From Rathayibacter sp. Leaf185 (lineage in GTDB: Bacteria > Actinomycetota > Actinomycetes > Actinomycetales > Microbacteriaceae): a stretch of DNA of 64,000 bases. Below are positions 57,058 to 64,000 of this stretch, piece by piece. A program made the position numbers and the translations under genes. The notes beneath the pieces were generated by a model, which had not been told where the DNA came from, did no database searches, and saw nothing but the letters and a program-made list of their open reading frames with translations. The stretch's first letter is position 1; each line of letters starts with the position of its first letter. The stretch covers positions 310,001 to 374,000 of the forward strand of contig NZ_LMPP01000003.1 in assembly GCF_001423885.1 (NCBI RefSeq), written 5' to 3'.

Positions 57058-58791
57058 CTACGCGCCGGTGCCGGAGGCGGTCAGCACGACGCCGACGGCC
57101 GTGACGATCAGCGCGAGCGAGTGCGCTCCCGCGTCGGGCGTGCCGAGGCTCTTCTCGGCGTGCGGCCGGGCGCGCCCCATCTTCGGCAGCAGCTGCGCGG
57201 TGGCGGCGGCGGCCTCGGTGCAGGCGAGGGCGGCGTCACCCCAGGCCTCGGCGAGCGGTGCGCCGGCGCCGATCCGTGCACCGAGCACGTCGGCGAAGGG
57301 CACGAGCGAGTCGACCATGGTCTTGTCCCCCGGAGTCGCGCCGAAGGCGAGGATCGCGGTCCGCGCCCTCTCGACTCCCGCGAGCACCGACTCCGCGGCG
57401 GGGTGATCGGCATCGCCGAGGGCAGCGCCGACGGCGTCGAGCGCGGCCCCCCAGAGGGCTCCTGAGGTGCCTCCCGCGCGGTCGGACCAGGCGTCGCCCG
57501 CGTGGGCGAGCACGGTCCCCGAGCCGGCGCCGGCCTCGAGCGCGGCACGGGCCGCCGCGACGGCCGCGTGCACCCCGCGCTGCATCCCGATCCCGTGATC
57601 GCCGTCTCCGGCGACCGCGTCGATCCGGCCGAGTTCGTCGGCGTTCTCGTCGATGACGCGCTCGGTCGCCTCGAGGGCGGCGAGCACGGTGGTGGCGGCG
57701 GCGCGGGAGTCGTCGGACGCCTCGGCGATCGCGACCGGCCCGGCGGTCTCCTCCGCAGCGTCCTCGATCAGTGCCGCGGGGAGCACGGCGCCCTTGCGGT
57801 AGGCGGGGGTCTCGGCCGGGGCCGCCCAGAGCCGCTCGAGCTCGTCGTCGACCCAGAAGAAGGTGAGCGAGACGCCCGCCATGTCGAAGCTCGTGACCAG
57901 CTCTCCGACCTCTGGCTCGAGCACCTCAATGCCGTGGCTGCGCAGGCGCCGCTCGACGCCCGAGTAGACGACGAAGAGCTCCTCGTACTTCACCGAGCCG
58001 AGCCCGTTGAGGATCACGACGAGGCGGGCGCCGTCGAGTTCCTCGACCCCGTCGGGCCGCTCGGCGAGGAGCGACTCGACCAGCAGCTCGGCGAGGCCGT
58101 CGGCCGTCGGCACGTCGTCCTCGCGGATGCCGGGCTCGCCGTGGATGCCCATGCCGACCGCCATGCGGCCCTCGGGCACCTCGAACAGCGGCTCGGAGGC
58201 TCCGGGCAGTGAGCAGCCGGAGAACGCGACGCCGAACGACCGGGTGCGCTCGTTGGCGAGGGCGGCGATCCGCTCGACCTCGTCGAGTGACGCTCCCTCC
58301 TCCGCTGCGGCTCCCGCGACCTTGAAGACCGTGAGGTCGCCCGCGATGCCCCGGCGCTTGTGCTTCTCGTGCGGCGCCGCGCTCGAGATGTCGTCGGTCA
58401 CCGTCACGGTGCGCACGTCGATCCCCTCGTCGCGCAGGCGCCGCTCGGCCGCGTCGAAGTTGAGCACGTCGCCGGCGTAGTTGCCGTAGCTGAGCAGCAC
58501 GCCGCCGCCGAGCTCGGCCGCCTTCGCGACCGAGTGGACCTGCTGCGCGGACGGCGAGGCGAAGAGGTTCCCCATCGCCGCCCCGTGCGCGAGGCCCTGC
58601 CCGACCAGCCCGCCGAACGCCGGGTAGTGGCCGGAGCCGCCGCCCACGACCAGGGCGACCGAGCCGGGTGCGCTCGCGGTGGAGCGCACCACGCCTCCCT
58701 GCACCCGCCGTACGAAGCGGCGGTTCGCGGCGACGAAGCCGTCGATCATCTCGTCGGCGAAGTCGGACGGGTCGTTGTAGAGCCGGGTCAT
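57058..58791 (-). CDS. fused DhaK-DhaL kinase, candidate L-erythrulose kinase
   Basis: A 577-residue ATP-dependent dihydroxyacetone-kinase-type protein with a DhaK domain (residues 1-330) and a DhaL domain (370-577) in one chain. DhaK has the substrate loop GGGSGHYPAFGGLVGQGLAH and the covalent-binding histidine in MGIHGEPGI. DhaL has the ADP/metal block AVAGDGDHGIGMQRG and GGTSGALWG. Context (tetrose-phosphate isomerases, no glycerol dehydrogenase) favours L-erythrulose over dihydroxyacetone, as for LerK of Mycobacterium. It follows the permease gene. Confidence 0.8.
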   Translation of the reverse strand: MTRLYNDPSDFADEMIDGFVAANRRFVRRVQGGVVRSTASAPGSVALVVGGGSGHYPAFGGLVGQGLAHGAAMGNLFASPSAQQVHSVAKAAELGGGVLLSYGNYAGDVLNFDAAERRLRDEGIDVRTVTVTDDISSAAPHEKHKRRGIAGDLTVFKVAGAAAEEGASLDEVERIAALANERTRSFGVAFSGCSLPGASEPLFEVPEGRMAVGMGIHGEPGIREDDVPTADGLAELLVESLLAERPDGVEELDGARLVVILNGLGSVKYEELFVVYSGVERRLRSHGIEVLEPEVGELVTSFDMAGVSLTFFWVDDELERLWAAPAETPAYRKGAVLPAALIEDAAEETAGPVAIAEASDDSRAAATTVLAALEATERVIDENADELGRIDAVAGDGDHGIGMQRGVHAAVAAARAALEAGAGSGTVLAHAGDAWSDRAGGTSGALWGAALDAVGAALGDADHPAAESVLAGVERARTAILAFGATPGDKTMVDSLVPFADVLGARIGAGAPLAEAWGDAALACTEAAAATAQLLPKMGRARPHAEKSLGTPDAGAHSLALIVTAVGVVLTASGTGA

Positions 58792-58836
58792 GCGTTCGGT
58801 CCTGTTCGGTGTCGTGTCGGCGGTGGAGGCGGACGG

Positions 58837-60210
58837 TCAGTGCGCGATGACGTCGACGCTCGGCGCGTCCAGCGGCGCGTCCTTGTACTTGCGGGCCAGC
58901 AGCGACATCAGCAGGGCCGAGAGCAGCAGGAAGAACCCGACGATGAACATCGGCACCTCGTAGCCGCCGGTCGCGTCCTTCAGGGCACCCGTGATGTACG
59001 GGGCCGAGAAGCCGGCGAGGTTGCCCACCGTGTTGATGAGCGCGATGCCCGCGGCCGCCGCGGCTCCGGTGAGGAAGCGGGTCGGGAAGGTCCAGAAGTT
59101 GGGCAGCGCCGAGAAGATCGCCATCGCGGTGACGGTGATGACCGCGATCGTCGCCGCTGGCGAGCCGGCGAACAGGGCGAGCGGGATGCTGAGGCCGCCG
59201 GCGATCGCCGGGATGACGATGTGCCAGGTGCGGACCCCGCGGCGGGAGGCGTCGCGCGACCAGAGGAACAGCGCGATGGCGGCGGGCACGTACGGGATCG
59301 CCGTGATCAGGCCCTTCTCGAAGATGCCGAAGGTCGTGCCGTACTGCTCCTGGAAGCCCTCGATGATGGTGGGGAGGAAGAAGGCGAGCGCGTAGAGGCC
59401 GTAGATGAAGCCGAAGTAGACGAAGCTCAGCATCCAGACGCGGCCGCTCTTGAAGGCGGACGACATCCTGGGGTGCGTCGTGACGCCCTTGGTCTTGACG
59501 TCCTCCTCGCGCTGCAGCGCGGTGGTGAGCCAGACCTGCTCCTCGCGGGTCAGCCACTTGGCGTCGGAGGGCTTGTCCTTGAGGTAGAACCAGGCGATGA
59601 GGCCGACGATGATCGCGGGGACCGAGACGCCGAGGAACATGAAGCGCCAGCCCTCGAGGCCGAAGATGCCGTCCTGCTCGATCAGCAGACCCGCGAGCGG
59701 GGCGCCGATGACCGTGGTGAGCGGCTGCGCCAGGTAGAAGAGCGCGAGGATCTTGGAGCGGTGCTTCGCCGGGACCCAGAGGCTGAGGAAGAGGATGGCG
59801 CCCGGGAAGAAGCCGGCCTCCGCGACTCCCAGCAGGAAGCGCAGCACGACGAGCTGCTCGAAGTTCTGCACCCAGGTGAACAGGAGCGCGACGATGCCCC
59901 AGCTGACCATGATCCGGGCGAGCCAGCGGCGGGCGCCGAAGCGGTGCAGCGCGAGATTGCTCGGCACCTCCAGCAGGATGTACCCGATGAAGAAGACGCC
60001 CGAGGCGAAGCCGAACTGGGCCGCCGAGAGCGCGAGGTCCGCCTCCATGCCGTTCGGCGCGGCGAAGCCGATTGCCGTGCGGTCGAGGTAGTTGATGAAG
60101 AACATCAGGGCGACGAACGGTACGAGGCGCACCGAGATCTTCCTGATCGTGCTCTTCTCGACGGCGGCGTCGGCGGTCTGCCGGCTGCCGGTCTGAGGGG
60201 GAAGGTCCAC
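58837..60210 (-). CDS. MFS transporter, anion:cation symporter family
   Basis: A 457-residue permease with 12 membrane segments of the ACS (tartrate/galactarate/phthalate) group. Markers are FINYLDRTAIGFA, the helix-4 region GVAEAGFFPGAILFLSLWVP and a motif-A-like GARRWLARI. The GTG at 60210 is preferred because CAGGAG lies six nt upstream. A longer reading would start at a TTG at 60285 inside the operator and lacks any ribosome binding site. It is the first gene of the operon and probably imports a sugar acid such as apionate. Confidence 0.88.
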   Translation of the reverse strand: MDLPPQTGSRQTADAAVEKSTIRKISVRLVPFVALMFFINYLDRTAIGFAAPNGMEADLALSAAQFGFASGVFFIGYILLEVPSNLALHRFGARRWLARIMVSWGIVALLFTWVQNFEQLVVLRFLLGVAEAGFFPGAILFLSLWVPAKHRSKILALFYLAQPLTTVIGAPLAGLLIEQDGIFGLEGWRFMFLGVSVPAIIVGLIAWFYLKDKPSDAKWLTREEQVWLTTALQREEDVKTKGVTTHPRMSSAFKSGRVWMLSFVYFGFIYGLYALAFFLPTIIEGFQEQYGTTFGIFEKGLITAIPYVPAAIALFLWSRDASRRGVRTWHIVIPAIAGGLSIPLALFAGSPAATIAVITVTAMAIFSALPNFWTFPTRFLTGAAAAAGIALINTVGNLAGFSAPYITGALKDATGGYEVPMFIVGFFLLLSALLMSLLARKYKDAPLDAPSVDVIAH

Positions 60211-60272
60211 GTCGATCTCCTGATCCGTGTCAACGACTGTGTTGGGGTCTCGGTCTGCATCGCAATTGGCTG

Positions 60273-60324
60273 ACCGGTTGACCAATTAGATGATGCTCCT
60301 TCCCCCGATCTCCTGTCAACCGGT
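60273..60324. promoter_or_regulatory. GntR operator pair
   Basis: ACCGGTTGAC (60273-60282) and GTCAACCGGT (60315-60324) are perfect inverted copies 32 bp apart, between the divergent permease and gntR genes. The first lies inside a larger near-palindrome with ATTGG/CCAAT ends (60264-60285). FadR/FCD-type GntR proteins bind sites of this GGTTGACC kind. Confidence 0.6.
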
Positions 60325-60378
60325 TCGCATCTCGCGTGGCTGCCGGAGGGTGGGGTCGGCGGTTGCTAGCGTCGGGGC

Positions 60379-61113
60379 ATGCCGGCGTACCCCGAAGACG
60401 ATCCGTCCCTCGTGCGCCTCGAGCTGCAGACCCTGCCCCGCGGGACGGCGGTCGCCGAGGTCGCGAAGCAGCTCACCTCCCTCCTCACCCGAGGTGACCT
60501 CGTGCCCGGCTCGCGGCTGCCCCCCGAGCGCCAGCTCGCCGAGAGCCTCGGAGTCGGCCGCTCGGCCGTGCGCGAGGCGCTCGCCGCGCTCGAGATCCTC
60601 GGCATCGTCTCGGTGCGCCCGGGCTCGGGGACCTACCTCCGCGACAGCACCTCCGAGCTGCTGCCGACGACGCTCAGCTGGGGGCTCATGCTGTCGGCGG
60701 GGCGTACCGCCGAGCTCATCGAGGTGCGGAGCGGCCTCGAGATCCAGGCCGCCATGCTCGCCGCGATCCGGATCGACGCCGAGGGCCTCGAGAAGCTGCG
60801 CGCTCACCTCGCCGCGATGGAGTCGCACCTCGACGACATGAGCGTGTTCGTCGACGCCGATGTGCGCTTCCACCTGCAGATCGCGCTCAGCTCGGGGAAC
60901 GTGGTGCTGCGCGATCTGCTGCAGACGATCCGCTCGCTGCTGAGGCTCTGGGTCGAGCGCGCGCTGAGCAGCCCCGAGCAGGCTCTGGATGCGTTCACCG
61001 AGCACCGCGCCGTGCTCGAGGCCCTGGAGGCGGGCGACCCCGCCGCCGCGGCCCGCGCGATGGAGTCGCACATGAGCACCGCCTCCCGGCGCCTCGCCGA
61101 TACCGGGAGCTGA
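60379..61113 (+). CDS. GntR-family regulator, FadR/FCD subgroup
   Basis: A 244-residue regulator with the winged helix LVPGSRLPPERQLAESLGVG then RSAVREALAALEILGIVSV and an FCD ligand domain whose metal-type residues appear around DADVRFHLQIALSSGN and FTEHRAVLEALEAGD. It is divergent from the apionate operon and probably represses it, with a pathway acid or sugar as inducer. Confidence 0.9.
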   Translation: MPAYPEDDPSLVRLELQTLPRGTAVAEVAKQLTSLLTRGDLVPGSRLPPERQLAESLGVGRSAVREALAALEILGIVSVRPGSGTYLRDSTSELLPTTLSWGLMLSAGRTAELIEVRSGLEIQAAMLAAIRIDAEGLEKLRAHLAAMESHLDDMSVFVDADVRFHLQIALSSGNVVLRDLLQTIRSLLRLWVERALSSPEQALDAFTEHRAVLEALEAGDPAAAARAMESHMSTASRRLADTGS

Positions 61114-61135
61114 CGCGCGGTGGCAGGATCGGGTG

Positions 61136-61804
61136 ATGAGCCCGATCCTGCGCCGCACCGCCGCGATCGCCGCCGTGGCGACCGTGCTTCTCCTCACCGG
61201 ATGCGCGGGTCGCTCCGATGTCGCCTCGTCGCAGACACCGCTGCCGACTCCGACGGTGACGGCGACAGCGACGCCGGCTCCCCCGCCCTCGTCGACTCCC
61301 GCACCCTCCCCCACCGCCACGGAGGCGCCGCCCACCGCGGCCCCGGAGCCGAGCGTCCCGCCCGAGCCGAGCGTCGCACCCTCGACCGTGCGCTGCACGG
61401 GGGCCGACCTCGCGCTCGAGTACCGGCCCGACCCCGACGCGTCCGGCGCCGGCAGCAGCGCCTTCGACCTCGTCTTCACCAACACCACCGCCGTCACCTG
61501 CACGCTCGCGGGCATCCCCGGTGTCTACGCGACGGATGCCGACGGGGTCCGGCTCGGAGCGGTCGCCGCCGCCACCGGCCCGAACCCCGGCGGACTGCTC
61601 TCGCTGATCCCCTCCGGGCAGGCCGACGTGCGCGTGACCTGGCACTCGCCCGGCGCCTACGGCTGCCCCGTCGCGACCTCGGCCTCCCTCGTCGCCGAGG
61701 TCGTGGATGCGGTGAACGCCGCCGTCCGCGCGCCGGCCTCGATCGAGGTGTGCACCGACGACACGGTGTTCATGGAGGCGTCGACCTACACGCTGCTCGG
61801 CTGA
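61136..61804 (+). CDS. DUF4232 lipoprotein
   Basis: A 222-residue secreted lipoprotein with signal peptide and lipobox LLTGC (Cys at about 23), a Pro/Thr/Ser linker (to about residue 85) and a C-terminal DUF4232 domain (ALEYRPDPDASGAGSSAFDL, FTNTTAVTCTLAGIPGVY, four cysteines). The ATG at 61136 is chosen; GTG 61133 is adjacent. Function is unknown. It follows gntR by 22 nt and may share its transcript by chance. Its 3' end overlaps the convergent gene by 19 nt. Confidence 0.85.
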   Translation: MSPILRRTAAIAAVATVLLLTGCAGRSDVASSQTPLPTPTVTATATPAPPPSSTPAPSPTATEAPPTAAPEPSVPPEPSVAPSTVRCTGADLALEYRPDPDASGAGSSAFDLVFTNTTAVTCTLAGIPGVYATDADGVRLGAVAAATGPNPGGLLSLIPSGQADVRVTWHSPGAYGCPVATSASLVAEVVDAVNAAVRAPASIEVCTDDTVFMEASTYTLLG

Positions 61805-63597
61805 GCCGCGAGCTCGATCCTGACGGCGTCCCCCGGAGCGAGCCGGATCGCGCCCTCCTCGGAACCGCCGCCGCCCGCGCGACGCCACTCGACGACTCCG
61901 TCGATCGCGACCTCGACCGCCTCGCCACCGAGGTTGCCCAGGAGGACGACGGTGCCCGCCGCGAGCGCCGCGAGGCCCGGAGCGTGCACCTCGCGGCGTA
62001 GCGCGCCGCTCAGCTCGGCGGCCCACTCGAGTACTCGGCCGGCCGGTGCGAGCCCGTCGCGCCCGGCGACGCCGCGCGGTCCCCACTGCTCGAAGTAGGC
62101 GAGGGAGTCGACACCCTCCTGCGCGAGCGCGTCGAGGCTGCCGACCACCCAGGCCGCGAGCGACGGCGACGACTGCCGCTCATCGGTCGCGCCCGGCACG
62201 TTCTGCGGGCCGTAGCCGGAGCGCTCGATGTCCTCGTCGCCCGGGTCGAACGGCGAGGTCGAGACCGCGTTCATCCGCGCGCCGAGGGTGACGGGGCCGA
62301 CGTGGAGGCGGCGTCCAGCGGCGATCCGGCGCGCCTCCTGCACCACGGCGCGCTGCTGCGCGAGGGACTCGACGAGCTGGTGTCCCGAGCGGTCGTGCAT
62401 GAAGGGCGTGATGCTGAAGGCGAGGGGCGCATCGAGCGGGGCCAGCGCCTCCGCACCCCGGTTGAGCTCGGTGAAGTGCGAGCGGACGCCGCCGATCGCC
62501 TGGGCGTCGCGCTCCCGAGCGGCCCGGCGTGCCCGCTCGAGCAGCTCCGACTCGCTCCGGTGCCCCTCCGCGGCGAAGACGCCGACGCGCGCGAGCGGAG
62601 TGTCGCCGAGCGCGTCGAGGACTGCGTCGACATCGTCCGCGGCGGCGGCCACGATCCGCAGGTCGACCGCTCCCGGAGCGTCGTGCACGGCCCGCTCGAG
62701 CGCCGCGCGCCATCCGGCCCAGCGCGGGTCGACCTCGACGAGCAGTCCGAGGAGGCTCCGGTGCCGTGAGCGATCCGACGACGGAGCACTCGACGCGGCC
62801 GTGCGGATCTCGGGGAGCGGATGCGCCGCACCTCCGATGCTCACGGCGACCACCGCGGCGCTCTCGGGGGCGGGCTCGCGCTGCTCGGCCGGCCGCGGCG
62901 CCGCACCGCAGGTCACGCGGATGCTCTGGTGGACGGTGTCACCCGCGGTGATCCGCACCGGGAAGGGCAGGTCGAGCGGGGTGGAGTAGGTCTTGAACGA
63001 GCCGTCGGTCCAGTTGCGCTGGTCCTCCATCTCGAACACGTCGCCCTCGAACGAGAGCTCGACCGGCACGTCCGAGACGGTGAACGACAGCCCCGCGAGG
63101 TCGCGGGCCGGCTGGTGCGGTGCGATGCGCTCGGGGAACGAGAGCGACTCCACGGACCCGTCGGGGTGGCGCGCCTCGAACGGCGTACCGGCCACTGACG
63201 GAGCGTGCAGCACGACGAGGCCGAGCCGGTTGCGGAGGAACGAGGAGGCCGCGACCGCCTCGAGAGCGACGCTCAGCACCGAGTCCTCGACTCCGACCCG
63301 CAGCGTCCAGTGCACCCTCGCCGCGCCGTCGGAGGACTCGCCCTCGATGAGCAGCCCGCCCGCCGCCGCGACGGCGGTCGTGCGCGTGGTCGGCAGCGTG
63401 CCCCAGTCGCGGTCACGGACCACGAACCGGATGCCGCGCAGGATCAGCGCCGTGCCGTAGCGGAGGTCGTCGAGGCGGCCGTCGGAGAGGCGCAGCGACC
63501 AGCGCCCTGCACGGATCAGCTGCTCGTCCCGCTCGACGGGGAGCAGGAGATCGACGGGGACGGAGGGCTCCGCCGTCAGGATCCGGATCGCGGCCAT
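61786..63597 (-). CDS. candidate D-apionolactonase (ApnL-like)
   Basis: A 603-residue cytoplasmic protein. It looks like an N-terminal beta-sandwich (residues 1-260) joined to a TIM-barrel-like part (270-520: FSITPFMHDRSGHQLVESLA, YFEQWGPRGVAG) and a small beta domain. I do not recognise catalytic residues. From memory, the D-apionate lactonase ApnL is a protein of about this size and type; adjacency to the other apionate genes supports the guess. It is 2 nt after the SDR gene and clearly in its operon. Without a homology search it could be another carbohydrate-active protein. Confidence 0.5.
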   Translation of the reverse strand: MAAIRILTAEPSVPVDLLLPVERDEQLIRAGRWSLRLSDGRLDDLRYGTALILRGIRFVVRDRDWGTLPTTRTTAVAAAGGLLIEGESSDGAARVHWTLRVGVEDSVLSVALEAVAASSFLRNRLGLVVLHAPSVAGTPFEARHPDGSVESLSFPERIAPHQPARDLAGLSFTVSDVPVELSFEGDVFEMEDQRNWTDGSFKTYSTPLDLPFPVRITAGDTVHQSIRVTCGAAPRPAEQREPAPESAAVVAVSIGGAAHPLPEIRTAASSAPSSDRSRHRSLLGLLVEVDPRWAGWRAALERAVHDAPGAVDLRIVAAAADDVDAVLDALGDTPLARVGVFAAEGHRSESELLERARRAARERDAQAIGGVRSHFTELNRGAEALAPLDAPLAFSITPFMHDRSGHQLVESLAQQRAVVQEARRIAAGRRLHVGPVTLGARMNAVSTSPFDPGDEDIERSGYGPQNVPGATDERQSSPSLAAWVVGSLDALAQEGVDSLAYFEQWGPRGVAGRDGLAPAGRVLEWAAELSGALRREVHAPGLAALAAGTVVLLGNLGGEAVEVAIDGVVEWRRAGGGGSEEGAIRLAPGDAVRIELAAQPSSV

Positions 63598-63599
63598 CC

Positions 63600-64000
63600 T
63601 CAGAGCGTGGTCATGCCGCCGTCGACGCGGAAGAGGGCTCCGGTCGCGTAGCTGGACTCGTCGCTGGCGAGGTAGACCATGATCCCCTCGACGTCCTCGG
63701 CCGAGCCGGGGCGGCCGAGCGGGATGCGCGAGGTGATGGCGGCGCGGGCGTCGGCGTCTCCCGAGATCGCGGTCACGAGCGGAGTCTCGGTGTACCCGGG
63801 CACGACGGTGTTGACCCGGATGCCCTCGCTCGCGTAGGCGGCGGCGACCGTGCGGGCCAGACCGTGGATGCCCGCCTTCGAGCTGCTGTAGGCGGTGAAG
63901 TCCTGGCCTTCGCCGTTGAGCCCGGTCGGGCTGCCGGTGAGGACGATCGAGCCGCCGCGGCCGCGCAGGGCGCGCACGGCGTGCTTGACGGTGAGGAAGG
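63600..64000 (-). CDS. short-chain dehydrogenase, C-terminal part
   Basis: The gene enters from the right edge; about 133 codons are visible. The catalytic serine region is GGSIVLTGSPTGLNGEG and the Tyr-x3-Lys motif is AYSSSKAGIHG; the C-terminal IRVNTVVPGYTETPL and YATGALFRVDGG complete a classical SDR. The open frame continues to 64000 (FLTVKHAV precedes a GTG at 63977), so it is truncated by the window. Its place just ahead of the lactonase-like gene makes a sugar dehydrogenase making a lactone (for example from D-apiose) plausible. Confidence 0.88.
   Translation of the reverse strand, partial: FLTVKHAVRALRGRGGSIVLTGSPTGLNGEGQDFTAYSSSKAGIHGLARTVAAAYASEGIRVNTVVPGYTETPLVTAISGDADARAAITSRIPLGRPGSAEDVEGIMVYLASDESSYATGALFRVDGGMTTL

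Noticed and set aside
60211-60285. N-terminal extension of the ACS permease from a TTG start
   Set aside because: It overlaps the operator, lacks a ribosome binding site and encodes an acidic tail absent from the core family; GTG 60210 has a good site.

Overview
The window is high-GC DNA (my estimate is about 70% G+C) from an actinobacterium. Stop-start overlaps of the ATGA/GTGA type, many GTG starts, a DUF222-HNH gene, a class F sortase and the overall gene mix suggest a plant- or soil-associated member of the Microbacteriaceae (Rathayibacter-like). That placement is inference; there is no rRNA marker. I see no rRNA, tRNA, CRISPR array, insertion sequence or prophage.

Layout. (1) 1-11.3 kb is a dormancy or low-oxygen type cluster. 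It holds the N-terminus of a DevS/DosS-like sensor kinase, three universal stress proteins with eight USP domains in total, a CopB-type copper ATPase behind a CsoR-like operator, a phosphoketolase, a DUF1003 membrane protein and a flavodoxin. Three near-identical 14-bp palindromes resembling the DevR/DosR box lie in front of these units. (2) 11.3-15.3 kb holds an AldR-like Lrp regulator divergent from alanine dehydrogenase, with four operator-like repeats between them, then gluconate kinase, a YjeF_N-type epimerase, a small acetyltransferase and a YchJ protein. (3) 15.3-21.8 kb is a LacI-controlled operon with a CUT1 sugar ABC transporter and a GH127 beta-L-arabinofuranosidase. (4) 22-29 kb is an envelope operon: a membrane protein with a 24-copy hexapeptide helix, a DUF4397 protein, a class F sortase, a LolA-like protein and an ABC exporter. 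(5) 29.2-31.8 kb holds a LigC-type DNA ligase and a LigD-type polymerase, convergent, with no Ku nearby.

(6) 32.8-44.6 kb is a ten-gene operon, mostly joined by 4-nt overlaps. It encodes an LLM flavin monooxygenase, an acyl-CoA-dehydrogenase-like flavoenzyme, a complete peptide-type ABC importer, a PanE-like reductase, a hydrolase, a GlcD-like FAD oxidase and a rhodanese. It is preceded by a short frame ending in two TGT cysteine codons plus alternative hairpins, and a flavin reductase faces its end. I read it as an organosulfur-scavenging system of unknown substrate. (7) 44.7-53.9 kb holds a LysR regulator, a DHA2 efflux pump with its TetR regulator, a large secreted protein with four bulb-lectin domains and an Excalibur domain, argG, and a TetR/DUF1304/oxidoreductase set.

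(8) 54-64 kb fits D-apionate (plant apiose) catabolism: ApnO-like, OiaC-like, erythrulose kinase, TIM-like and RpiB-like isomerases, an ACS-family permease and a GntR regulator. Beyond them, a candidate apionolactonase and an SDR run off the right edge. Together they would carry D-apiose to D-erythrose 4-phosphate. With GH127 and the lectin, this points to life on plant material. Assignments rest on reading the sequence and knowledge of families; no searches were run.
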